Positions 37,940 through 46,195 of a stretch of DNA of 64,000 nucleotides are shown in pieces; the first letter of the stretch is position 1, and each line of letters starts with the position of its first letter. Source of the DNA: Chlorobaculum sp. 24CR (lineage in GTDB: Bacteria; Bacteroidota; Chlorobiia; Chlorobiales; Chlorobiaceae); the NCBI RefSeq assembly GCF_004118635.1, contig NZ_SDGU01000033.1, forward strand, positions 1-64,000, given 5' to 3'. The notes below the pieces were generated by a model, which was not told the origin of the DNA, made no database searches, and saw nothing but the letters and a program-made list of their open reading frames with translations. The translations under genes were made by a program, and so were the position numbers.

Positions 37940-38995
37940 TTATCGGAGCGTTGCCGGTTTTGTGACGGCTCTGATTTTTTCGAGCACCGTCTCCATATCC
38001 TCCGGCAGCGGGGCGGTGAAGGCGAAGGGTTCGCCGGTGGTGGGCTGGCGGAAGCGCAGCGTCTCGGCGTGGAGCGCCTGGCGGCCCATCAGCTCCAGCA
38101 GGTTGCGGGTGAACGGCTCGCTCTTGCTGAAGGGCAGCGTGCGCGGGGTTGCGCCGCCGTAGGTTTCGTCGCCGAGGATGGGGTGGCCGAGGTTCTGAAG
38201 GTGCACGCGGATCTGGTGCGTGCGCCCCGTGTGCAGCGTCATGTCCATCAGCGCGAAGTACGCGAGGTCTTCGATAACCCGGTAGTCGGTGATGGCGTGC
38301 TTGCCTTCGCCGCCCTCGAACGGGAAGTTTGCCATCACCTTGCGGTTTTTGTGCGATCGGGCGATATTCGTCTTTATTGTCCCCGACGGCGGATCCGGCA
38401 CGCCCCAGACAATGGCTTTATAGACCTTTTCGACCTGCCGCCGGGCGAACTGCGAGGCGAGCCGGTGCAGCGCGGTCGGGTTTTTGGCGATGATGATGAG
38501 GCCCGAGGTGTCTTTATCGAGCCGGTGCACGATGCCGGGGCGCAGGTCGGTTTTGTCGAGCTCGTCGGCCTCCTTGCCGAGGTGGTGCAGAATGGCGTTG
38601 GCGAGTGTGCCCGTCCAGTTGCCGAAGGCCGGATGCACCACCATGCCCGCCTCCTTGTTTATCACCATCAGGTCGTCGTCCTCGTAGAGGATGCTGACCG
38701 GAATGTCTTCTGGCGCAAGCTCCGGGGCGGGCGGGCGCAGGAAGGTGATGTGGATCTGGTCGCACGACTTGATGCGGTAGTTCGACTTGACGGGCTTGCC
38801 GTTGACCAGCACACGCTGTTCCTCGATGGCCTCCTGCACCTTGTTGCGCGTGGCGTTCTCCACCTGCTGCGCGAGGTAGCGGTCAATGCGCATCGGCGTC
38901 TGCACCTTGCTGACCTGAATGGTCATCTGCTTCGGCGCGGCTTCTTCCGGTTGCGGTTCGGCTGGCGATTCGGTTTTTAGCGGCTCTTTTTGCAT
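37940..38995 (-). CDS. rluD: ribosomal large subunit pseudouridine synthase, RluD-like
   Basis: 351 residues. A Pro/Glu-rich leader precedes an S4 RNA-binding domain (MRIDRYLAQQV...VLVNGKPVK, about residues 35-85). The RluA-type catalytic domain has DLMVINKEAGMVVHP, GIVHRLDKDTSG (catalytic D160), TGRTHQIRVH and GHPILGDETYGG. RluD isomerises uridines of helix 69 in 23S rRNA. RluA/RluC specificity cannot be fully excluded, but length and the S4 domain favour RluD. Confidence 0.88.
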   Translation of the reverse strand: MQKEPLKTESPAEPQPEEAAPKQMTIQVSKVQTPMRIDRYLAQQVENATRNKVQEAIEEQRVLVNGKPVKSNYRIKSCDQIHITFLRPPAPELAPEDIPVSILYEDDDLMVINKEAGMVVHPAFGNWTGTLANAILHHLGKEADELDKTDLRPGIVHRLDKDTSGLIIIAKNPTALHRLASQFARRQVEKVYKAIVWGVPDPPSGTIKTNIARSHKNRKVMANFPFEGGEGKHAITDYRVIEDLAYFALMDMTLHTGRTHQIRVHLQNLGHPILGDETYGGATPRTLPFSKSEPFTRNLLELMGRQALHAETLRFRQPTTGEPFAFTAPLPEDMETVLEKIRAVTKPATLR

Positions 38996-39347
38996 TTTGT
39001 GACGGCTTGAAGCCGCATCATGAAAAAATTATTACGCAAGCCGATTGCTGCGTTGGGTGGTGCTCGAAATCCTCACGCGACCCCGGCTTGAAAGCCGTGG
39101 CAAGGTGAATGTAAGAGTTTTGAATGTCCGCAGGGTTGAAACCCCGCTGAAGAGCTCCGGTTTCTGTGCTTCAGCCGTCCTCCCCGACGAGTCGGGATCA
39201 TGACATTTTTTCAACGGCGTGTCATGATTCGTGAATGTTATTATAGATTCGTGAATGTTATTATAGTCAAAGAATCGTTTCGTGCAACCGTGATTGTCCA
39301 TCGCCGCCTGTTCGGGTCGGGATGATCGTCACGCAATCCTTTACATT
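38996..39347. repeat. intergenic repeats upstream of lpd
   Basis: A copy of GGGTGGTGCTCGAAATCCTCACG at 39055-39078 (shared with 11265-11290) is followed at 39083-39165 by the CCCCGGCTTGAAAGCC / AGGTGAATG family. Further on, a perfect 20-bp unit ATTCGTGAATGTTATTATAG-like occurs twice in tandem (39226-39245, 39246-39265). No gene is present. Confidence 0.7.
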
Positions 39348-40757
39348 ATGCAGCAGTCAGAGCGTTCGTCAGCGCAGTTCGATGTGGTCGTCATCGGTTC
39401 CGGTCCCGGTGGGTACGAGGCGGCGATTCATGCGGCGCGGCACGGCATGAAAACCTGTCTTGTCGAAAAGGGGGCGCTCGGCGGGGTGTGCGTCAACTGG
39501 GGTTGCATTCCGACCAAGGCGCTGCTCCGGAGCGCCGAGGTGTACGATCTGGCGAAGAATCCGGCGACCTTCGGCGTCAGCGTCGGCGAGGTGTCGTTCG
39601 ATCTCGCCCAGGCGGTCAAGCGCAGCCGGAACGTGGCCTTGAAAAGCTCGAAAGGCGTCGAGTTCATGCTGAAGCGGGCCAAAGTCGAGGTGTGGGCGGG
39701 CGAGGCGGTGCTGACCGGCGGCGCGGGCGTGACGGTGACGGCGCAGGACGGTTCCATGTGTACGCTCGAAGCTCGGAACATCATTGTGGCGACGGGCTCG
39801 AAACCGCGCGTGATTCCGGGGCTGGAGCCGGACGGCAAGACGATTATCACCAGCCGCGCGGCGCTGATTCTCAAGGAGGTTCCGGCGTCGATGATCGTGG
39901 TCGGCGGCGGGGCGATTGGCGTCGAGATGGCGTGGTTCTACGCCAAGGCGGGCGCGCAGGTGACCATCGTCGAGCTGATGCCGCGCATCCTGCCCGCCGA
40001 GGAAGCGGAGGTTTCCGAGGCGCTGAAGCGCTCTTTCGACAAGGCGGGCATCGCCGTGCACTGCGGCGCGAAGCTCGAAAATGTCGCCATCAGCGATGCG
40101 GGCGTCTGTGCCGACTTGCTCGTCGAAGGCGCGGAGCCGCAGCAGCTCGAAGCGTCGTGCCTGCTCGTGGCGGTCGGCGTGAGCGGCGCGATTGACGGAC
40201 TTGGCCTCGACGCGGCGGGCGTCGAGACGGAGCGCGGATTCATCCGCACCGACGAATGGTGCCGAACCTCCACGCCGGGAGTCTGGGCCATCGGCGACGT
40301 GCGCGGCGGGATGCTGCTGGCGCACAAGGCCTCGGCGGAGGCGGCGATTGCGGTCGAAGCCATCGCCGGAAGGTCGCCAGAGCCGCTGTCCGAGCCGCTC
40401 ATTCCGCGCTGCGTCTATGCGCAGCCGTCGGTGGCGTCGGTCGGCCTCACCGAAGAGTCGGCGATCAAAGCCGGGCACACGGTGGTTGTCGGGCGCTCGC
40501 AGTTCGCCGCATCGGGCAAGGCCAACGCCTTCGGCCAGCTCGAAGGATTCGTCAAGCTCATCTTCGAGGCCGCGACCGGCAAGATGCTCGGTGGCCACCT
40601 CATCGGCCACGATGCGGTCGAGCTGATCGGCGAACTCGGCCTGGCCTGCCGCTATGGCGTGACTGCCGAAGGGCTGGCGGGCACGGTGCACGCCCACCCG
40701 ACGCTGTCGGAAACCGTCAAAGAGGCGGCGTTCGCGGCGTTGCAAGGCATGGGGTGA
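39348..40757 (+). CDS. lpdA: dihydrolipoamide dehydrogenase (E3)
   Basis: 469 residues from ATG 39348 (MQQSERSSAQFDVVVIGSG). It has the FAD-binding GSGPGGYEAAIHAA, the redox-active pair C48/C53 in GGVCVNWGCIPTK, the NAD-binding VVGGGAIGVEMAW, the second FAD motif VWAIGDVRGGMLLAHKA and the C-terminal catalytic HAHPTLSE. It reoxidises lipoyl groups of 2-oxoacid dehydrogenases or the glycine cleavage system. No E1/E2 genes are adjacent. The frame extends upstream to 39294, but homologous sequence begins at the chosen ATG. Confidence 0.93.
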   Translation: MQQSERSSAQFDVVVIGSGPGGYEAAIHAARHGMKTCLVEKGALGGVCVNWGCIPTKALLRSAEVYDLAKNPATFGVSVGEVSFDLAQAVKRSRNVALKSSKGVEFMLKRAKVEVWAGEAVLTGGAGVTVTAQDGSMCTLEARNIIVATGSKPRVIPGLEPDGKTIITSRAALILKEVPASMIVVGGGAIGVEMAWFYAKAGAQVTIVELMPRILPAEEAEVSEALKRSFDKAGIAVHCGAKLENVAISDAGVCADLLVEGAEPQQLEASCLLVAVGVSGAIDGLGLDAAGVETERGFIRTDEWCRTSTPGVWAIGDVRGGMLLAHKASAEAAIAVEAIAGRSPEPLSEPLIPRCVYAQPSVASVGLTEESAIKAGHTVVVGRSQFAASGKANAFGQLEGFVKLIFEAATGKMLGGHLIGHDAVELIGELGLACRYGVTAEGLAGTVHAHPTLSETVKEAAFAALQGMG

Positions 40758-40797
40758 AGTCATGCGAGGGCAGCCGCAAGGGACTGCCCCTGCATTC

Positions 40798-40828
40798 GAT
40801 CGGTCGGATCGGACTGATCCGACCGATC
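40798..40828 (+). terminator. hairpin terminator downstream of lpdA
   Basis: A perfect 13-bp stem GATCGGTCGGATC/GATCCGACCGATC (40798-40810, 40816-40828) with a 5-base loop, about 40 bases after the lpdA stop. The following T tract is short, so it may also act as an RNA-stabilising hairpin. Confidence 0.65.
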
Positions 40829-41035
40829 TTGTATCTCCGAAAAACCAACAATCGCGGCGATTTCCGGCATAGTGCTTTTACCTGTCACATTCGTGAAAAG
40901 GGTTTGTTATGTCTATGGTAAAAGCATAAATTCAGAATTCATTATTGATTATTGTCTTTTCGTCTTAACCAAGCAAGCCCCTGCCGGGAAACCGTGATCG
41001 GCGGCCCGGGTCGGGTATTAACCAACCAATTGACT

Positions 41036-42208
41036 ATGACCCAGACTGCCAAAGCCGCAAAAAAGACCACTTCAGCCAAGGCAAAGGCCACCACGGAAGC
41101 CAAGGCCACCGCAGAAGAACAGGCGGTGACTTCCGCCAGAAAGCCCGCTCCCAAGCAGAAGTCCGCCCTGGCTTTCCCGTTCACCTCCATTGTCGGCCAG
41201 GAAGAGATGAAGCTCAGTCTGATTCTCAATATCATCGATCCGAGGATCGGCGGCGTTCTGGTCATGGGTCATCGCGGTACCGGCAAGAGCACGACCGTTC
41301 GTGCGCTGGCCGAGGTGCTTCCGTTCATCGACCGCGTCAAGGGTGACATCTACAACCGCACCGTCGAGCAGTACATCGAAATGGAGTCGGGCGTCAAGGG
41401 CGCTCCGGTGCTCAAGACCTCCGAGGTCAAGACCGAGAAGATTCCCGTACCGGTCATCGACCTTCCGCTCGGCGCTACCGAAGACCGCGTTTGCGGAACC
41501 ATCGACATCGAAAAGGCGCTCACCAGCGGCGTCAAGGCTTTCGAGCCGGGCTTGCTCGCACAGGCCAACCGCGGCTTCCTCTACATCGACGAGGTCAACC
41601 TGCTCGATGACCACCTGGTTGACGTGCTGCTCGACGTGGCCGCCAGCGGCAAAAACGTGGTCGAACGCGAAGGTATCAGCATCCGCCACCCCGCCCGCTT
41701 CGTGCTGGTCGGTTCCGGTAACCCGGAAGAGGGCGAGCTTCGTCCGCAGCTTCTCGACCGTTTCGGCTTGCACGCCCGCATCATCACCATTAACGATGTC
41801 GAAAAAAGGGTGCAGATCGTCAAACTCCGCCGCGAGTACGACGAGGACCCGGAAGCGTTCCTCAAGAAGGTCACCCGCCAGCAGCAGAAGCTCCAGAAGG
41901 AGATCGTCACCGCTCAGAAACTTCTCCCGCAGGTTGCGATGGACGACGCGGTGCTGACTGACATCGCCCGCCTCTGCATGAACCTCGGTATCGACGGCCA
42001 CCGCGGCGAGCTGACCATCACCCGCACCGCCCACGCCTACGCCGCGCTGCAGGGCGACAAGGAGGTCACGATGGAGCACGTCCGCAAGATCGCCGGCTTG
42101 TGCCTTCGCCACCGCCTGCGCAAGGATCCGCTCGAAACCGTCGATGCGGGTGAAAAGATCGATCGCGAACTCGCAAAAGTACTGGGAGAGGCCGAAGCAG
42201 CAGCATGA
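41036..42208 (+). CDS. bchI: magnesium chelatase ATPase subunit I
   Basis: 390 residues. An Ala/Lys-rich N-terminal tail of about 45 residues precedes the AAA+ module: FTSIVGQEEMKLSLIL, Walker A GHRGTGKST (78-86), FLYIDEVNLLDDHLV (Walker B) and GNPEEGELRPQLLDRFGLH (sensor 1/arginine finger). BchI rings drive Mg insertion into protoporphyrin IX by BchH. The chosen ATG at 41036 gives the MTQTAKAAKK start. Its stop overlaps the bchD start (ATGA), so the two are translationally coupled. BchH is not in this window. Confidence 0.96.
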   Translation: MTQTAKAAKKTTSAKAKATTEAKATAEEQAVTSARKPAPKQKSALAFPFTSIVGQEEMKLSLILNIIDPRIGGVLVMGHRGTGKSTTVRALAEVLPFIDRVKGDIYNRTVEQYIEMESGVKGAPVLKTSEVKTEKIPVPVIDLPLGATEDRVCGTIDIEKALTSGVKAFEPGLLAQANRGFLYIDEVNLLDDHLVDVLLDVAASGKNVVEREGISIRHPARFVLVGSGNPEEGELRPQLLDRFGLHARIITINDVEKRVQIVKLRREYDEDPEAFLKKVTRQQQKLQKEIVTAQKLLPQVAMDDAVLTDIARLCMNLGIDGHRGELTITRTAHAYAALQGDKEVTMEHVRKIAGLCLRHRLRKDPLETVDAGEKIDRELAKVLGEAEAAA

Positions 42209-44064
42209 TAGCATTTACCGACATTGTAGGAATGGATCTGGCCAAGCAGGCGCTGATGCTCTTGGCCGTCGATCCCTCCCTTGGCGGTGTCGTGATTCCT
42301 TCGACCGTAGGTTCGGGAAAATCGACGCTCGCAAGGGCATTCTCCGATATTCTGCCTGAAGGTACGCCCTTCGTGGAGCTGCCGCTGAACGTGACCGAAG
42401 ACCGCCTCATCGGCGGCGTCGATCTCGAAGCGACCCTCGCCTCCGGCCAGCGCATCGTGCAGCACGGCGTGCTCTCAAAGGCGCACAAGGGCGTGCTTTA
42501 CGTCGATTCGCTCAGCCTGCTCGACAGCTCCGCCGTGTCGCACATCATGGACGCCATGAGCCGTGGCGTGGTGCTTGTCGAACGCGAGGGTCTCAGCGAG
42601 GTGCACCCGGCGGACTTCATGCTGGTTGGCACCTACGATCCGAGTGACGGCGAGGTGCGCATGGGCCTGCTCGACCGCATCGGCATCATCGTGCCGTTCA
42701 CGCCGGTCAACGACTACCGCGCCCGCAAGCTGATCGTCAGCCTCGTGATGGGTAAGCGCAACGAGGAGGATACGCAGGACGAACTGCGGATGCTTCGCGG
42801 CATCATCGGCGCGGCCAGGGAGCAGTTGCCCCACGTCTCGATCACCAACGAGCAGATCAAGGGTCTCATCCAGACCGCCATCAGCCTCGGCGTCGAGGGC
42901 AACCGCGTCGATATCTTCGCGATTCGCGCCGCCATCGCCAATGCCGCGCTCGGTCAGCGTACCGAAGTCGATGACGAAGATATGAAGCTTGCCGTCAAGC
43001 TGGTGCTGGTGCCGAGGGCTACCCGAATGCCCGAACGCGAGCAGGAGCAGGAGGAGATGCCGCAGGAGGAGCCTCCACCGCCGGACGAGCAGCCGCAGGA
43101 CGAGACCGAAGACGAAAACGCGCCACCGGACGAGACCGACTCCGACGCCGACGAGGAGCAGGAGGAGACTCCCGACATGATCGAGGAGCTGATGATGGAC
43201 GCCATCGAGACCGAGCTTCCCGACAACATTCTCAACATCTCGCTCGCCTCCAAGAAGAAGGCCAAATCCGGAAGCCGTGGCGAAGCGCTGAACAACAAGC
43301 GAGGCCGCTTCGTGCGCTCGCAGCCCGGCGAAATCAAGAGCGGCAAGGTCGCGCTCATTCCGACGCTCATTTCCGCCGCGCCGTGGCAGGCAGCGCGCAA
43401 GGCCGAGAAGGCCAAGAAAGGCATCAAAACCGGCGCACTGGTCATCAGCACGGACGACGTCAAGATCAAGCGTTTCCGCGACAAGTCCGGCACGCTCTTC
43501 ATCTTCATGGTCGATGCCTCCGGCTCGATGGCCTTGAACCGTATGCGCCAGGCCAAGGGCGCGGTGGCGAGTCTGTTACAGAACGCCTACGTTCACCGCG
43601 ACCAGGTGAGCCTGATCTCGTTCCGTGGAAAGCATGCGCAGGTGCTTCTGCCCCCGTCGCAGAGCGTGGATCGCGCCAAGCGCGAGCTTGACGTGCTGCC
43701 GACCGGCGGCGGAACTCCGCTTGCCTCGGCGCTGCTCACCGGCTGGGAAACCGCCAAGCAGGCGCGCACCAAAGGCATTACGCAGATCATGTTCGTCATG
43801 ATTACCGACGGTCGCGGCAATATTCCGCTGGGCGCGGCCTACGATCCCAACGCCACCAAAGCGCCCAAGGAGGAGCTGGAGAAGGAGATCGAGGCACTGG
43901 CCCTCTCCATCCAGGCCGACGGCATCGCCTCGATCGTGGTCGATACCCAGATGAACTACCTGTCGAGAGGCGAAGCCCCCAAGCTCGCCCAGAAACTCGG
44001 CGGTCGCTACTTCTACCTCCCCAACGCCAAAGCCGAACAGATCGTCGAAGCCGCGTTGAGCTGA
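42205..44064 (+). CDS. bchD: magnesium chelatase subunit D
   Basis: 619 residues. An N-terminal AAA+ domain related to BchI (FTDIVGMDLAKQALML; PSTVGSGKST) comes first. An acidic Pro/Glu-rich linker follows (about residues 275-325), then a C-terminal von Willebrand A domain with the MIDAS motif DASGSM (D437, S439, S441), TGGGTPLASAL and MITDGRGN. BchD bridges the BchI hexamer and BchH. It overlaps bchI by 4 bases. Confidence 0.96.
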   Translation: MIAFTDIVGMDLAKQALMLLAVDPSLGGVVIPSTVGSGKSTLARAFSDILPEGTPFVELPLNVTEDRLIGGVDLEATLASGQRIVQHGVLSKAHKGVLYVDSLSLLDSSAVSHIMDAMSRGVVLVEREGLSEVHPADFMLVGTYDPSDGEVRMGLLDRIGIIVPFTPVNDYRARKLIVSLVMGKRNEEDTQDELRMLRGIIGAAREQLPHVSITNEQIKGLIQTAISLGVEGNRVDIFAIRAAIANAALGQRTEVDDEDMKLAVKLVLVPRATRMPEREQEQEEMPQEEPPPPDEQPQDETEDENAPPDETDSDADEEQEETPDMIEELMMDAIETELPDNILNISLASKKKAKSGSRGEALNNKRGRFVRSQPGEIKSGKVALIPTLISAAPWQAARKAEKAKKGIKTGALVISTDDVKIKRFRDKSGTLFIFMVDASGSMALNRMRQAKGAVASLLQNAYVHRDQVSLISFRGKHAQVLLPPSQSVDRAKRELDVLPTGGGTPLASALLTGWETAKQARTKGITQIMFVMITDGRGNIPLGAAYDPNATKAPKEELEKEIEALALSIQADGIASIVVDTQMNYLSRGEAPKLAQKLGGRYFYLPNAKAEQIVEAALS

Positions 44065-44080
44065 CCCGCCTCTTTTGTCA

Positions 44081-44112
44081 CACCCCGTCTCGCTGCAAGG
44101 TGGGATGGGGTG
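44081..44112 (+). terminator. possible terminator hairpin after bchD
   Basis: An 11-bp stem with two wobble pairs (CACCCCGTCTC, 44081-44091, with GGGATGGGGTG, 44102-44112), 16 bases after the bchD stop. It is not followed directly by a T run, so confidence is moderate. Confidence 0.5.
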
Positions 44113-44249
44113 ATGATAACCTGATCTTTTTCCGATTTATTCCTGTCATATTCTGAGTTCTACTTGTCCGTTGGCAATAGCGGCGGAATACCGGGTACCG
44201 GATTTTTTGCGATGCAGTTCGCCCCAGTCAGCAGCGCCGGAGCGCACCG

Positions 44250-44453
44250 GTGTTGACCTCGATGCCGGGCACGGTTATCAAGTTGGAGGTCAAAGCTGGC
44301 CAAAAGGTGGAGGAGGGCCAAGAGGTCGCGGTGATGGAAGCGATGAAGATGGAGTCACCGGTCAAAGCGCCGGTATCGGGCATCGTAACCGTCGTCCTCG
44401 CCAAACAGGGCGACACCCTCTCCGCCAACCAGCCGCTGATGTATATCGAGTGA
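44250..44453 (+). CDS. minimal biotin carboxyl-carrier domain protein
   Basis: 67 residues, a single biotinyl domain: MPGTVIKLEVKAGQKVEEGQEVAVMEAMKMESPVKAPVSGIV. The Lys of EAMKM is the biotin site. The protein ends shortly after the domain (LMYIE). GTG 44250 is preceded by GGAG at 44239-44242 with 7-base spacing, which supports this start; the frame is open back to 44181 without homology. Full carriers usually have a Pro/Ala-rich N-terminal part, so this may be a stand-alone carrier or a truncated one. Its carboxylase or decarboxylase partners are not nearby. Confidence 0.75.
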   Translation: MLTSMPGTVIKLEVKAGQKVEEGQEVAVMEAMKMESPVKAPVSGIVTVVLAKQGDTLSANQPLMYIE

Positions 44454-44918
44454 GTCGAAGCGGGCAAGTCGTTACAGTACTTTTCAAACGAGCAGGCTTA
44501 ATCGGTCTGCCCTTTTTTTATTTGAGCGGAGGCAGTTCTTATAGAGGATTTTTTTTCTGGATGAACCTGGATTCTTTCTGTCATTCTGAACGGAGCAACG
44601 TGAAGTGAAGAATCCAGTTATCTTTGGCGGATACCCTGATAAGTTTTTGATTTAGAATATTCTACGTGACTTTTTTGATTCTTTGCCCGCCCGGACAAGT
44701 CGGGACGGACTCAGAATGACAGGGAAAGCGACCTTGTGCTCTTGCGAACCGCCCGTACGGAAATAGCGGAGCGTTTTACTCATGCAAACGACGACGAAGC
44801 GGGAAGGTGGTCGAAAACCGACGGTACCGGGAAGCTTTCACTTTCGACACTTGTCATGGTGAGCGGGCTGTTTTTATACAAATTGACGATTTGATCTTCA
44901 GATTGTATATTTTGCCTT
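44454..44918. other. intergenic region with 145-bp inverted-end repeat
   Basis: It marks the left edge of the accessory island. It contains the element at 44578-44722 (listed separately) and otherwise no gene or RNA I can support. Confidence 0.6.
44578..44722. repeat. 145-bp element with 12-bp perfect terminal inverted repeats
   Basis: It starts CTGTCATTCTGA (44578-44589) and ends TCAGAATGACAG (44711-44722), a perfect 12-bp inverted pair. The interior has GAGCAACGTGAAGTGAAGAATCC and a CCCGGACAAGTCGGG-like palindrome. No transposase is encoded. It looks like a MITE-type, non-autonomous element next to the DUF4143 ATPase gene. Confidence 0.7.
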
Positions 44919-46079
44919 ATGATCGAACGTCGTTTAACATCAACCCTTTTACGGTTGGCCGAGGCGTTTCCGGTTATCGTTATGACCGGGCCGCGTCAGT
45001 CAGGGAAAACTACCCTGTCGAGGGCGGTCTTTGCCGATAAACCCTACGTCAGCCTCGAAAATCCGGATGAACGAGCTTTTGCCGTCGAGGATCCGAAGGG
45101 ATTTCTCAAGCGTTTTGAAAACGGAGCCGTATTCGATGAAGCGCAGCGCTGGCCGGAGCTTTTTTCGTGGTTGCAAGGCATGGTCGATGAAAACCCTGCT
45201 CCGGGCAGGTTTGTCATTACCGGTTCCCAGCAATTCGGCTTGTTGGCGGGCGTCAGCCAGTCGCTTGCCGGAAGAGCGGGGATGACGCACCTTTTACCGT
45301 TATCGCTGTCGGAAATTCCGGGATTGACGGAGCAACGTTTCTCTCTCGATACTTTGATGATCACCGGAGGCTACCCGGCCCTCTATTCACGTCCGCTTTC
45401 ACCGGAAGACTGGTTCGCCAGCTATGTGGCGACCTACGTGGAGCGTGATATCAGGCAGGTGCTGAAGATTCAGGATTTGTCGGCATTCCAGCGATTTCTG
45501 CGCCTGTGCGCCGGTAGAAATGGCCAGTTGCTCAACCTCAGCGCACTGGCGGGAGAAGCCGGAATTTCACAGTCAACGGCGCGTGCCTGGCTGTCGGTGC
45601 TCGAATCGAGCTATCTGGTGCATCTCTTGCCGCCCTATTATCGAAACTTCGGCAAACGGCTGGTCAAGTCTCCGAAACTCTATTTTCTCGATGTCGGCCT
45701 TGCCTCTTGGCTGCTCGGCATCCGGTCCGCCGAAACGCTTGCTCTGCACCCGTTCCGTGGCGCGTTGTTCGAGTCGCTGGTCGTCAGTGAGTTCATCAAG
45801 GCGCGGTACAACAAAGGGTTGCCTGCTGATCTCTATTTCTGGCGCGACAACAACGGCGTCGAGGCCGATCTGGTCTTTGAAAGTGGCGCAAAGCTCCAGC
45901 CGGTCGAGATCAAGTCAGGAAGCACGGTCACGTCCGATTACATCAAAGCAGGTCAGCGAGCAGGAAAGTTTGCAACGGAAGAAACCGATTCTCCCTGGCT
46001 GATCTACGGCGGCGACGAGTCCTACGAGCGTAGCGGCGTAAAGGTCGTCGGCTGGCGCGATGTTGGGGATTGGGTGTAA
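44919..46079 (+). CDS. AAA ATPase with DUF4143 nuclease-like C-terminus
   Basis: 386 residues. An N-terminal AAA_14 ATPase has Walker A MTGPRQSGKTT (22-32), GAVFDEAQRWPELFSWLQ (Walker B region) and FVITGSQQF. A central winged helix (LSALAGEAGISQSTARAWLSVLE) is followed by the DUF4143 domain with FRGALFESLVVSEFIK and DLYFWRDNNGVEADLV, where D/E-x-K-like residues (EADLVFE, PVEIKSG) resemble a PD-(D/E)XK nuclease site. Such proteins are common in accessory regions; their role is not established. It is the first gene of the island holding the DGR. Confidence 0.88.
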   Translation: MIERRLTSTLLRLAEAFPVIVMTGPRQSGKTTLSRAVFADKPYVSLENPDERAFAVEDPKGFLKRFENGAVFDEAQRWPELFSWLQGMVDENPAPGRFVITGSQQFGLLAGVSQSLAGRAGMTHLLPLSLSEIPGLTEQRFSLDTLMITGGYPALYSRPLSPEDWFASYVATYVERDIRQVLKIQDLSAFQRFLRLCAGRNGQLLNLSALAGEAGISQSTARAWLSVLESSYLVHLLPPYYRNFGKRLVKSPKLYFLDVGLASWLLGIRSAETLALHPFRGALFESLVVSEFIKARYNKGLPADLYFWRDNNGVEADLVFESGAKLQPVEIKSGSTVTSDYIKAGQRAGKFATEETDSPWLIYGGDESYERSGVKVVGWRDVGDWV

Positions 46080-46195
46080 CGGATTATTTCATATCTCCAG
46101 CCATTAACGTAGGGGCAGACCTGCGTGTCTGCCCTCTGTTGCGTATATTGAGCGAATTGATTTTCTGTAGGGAAAAATACCTTTGGAGCTGAACT

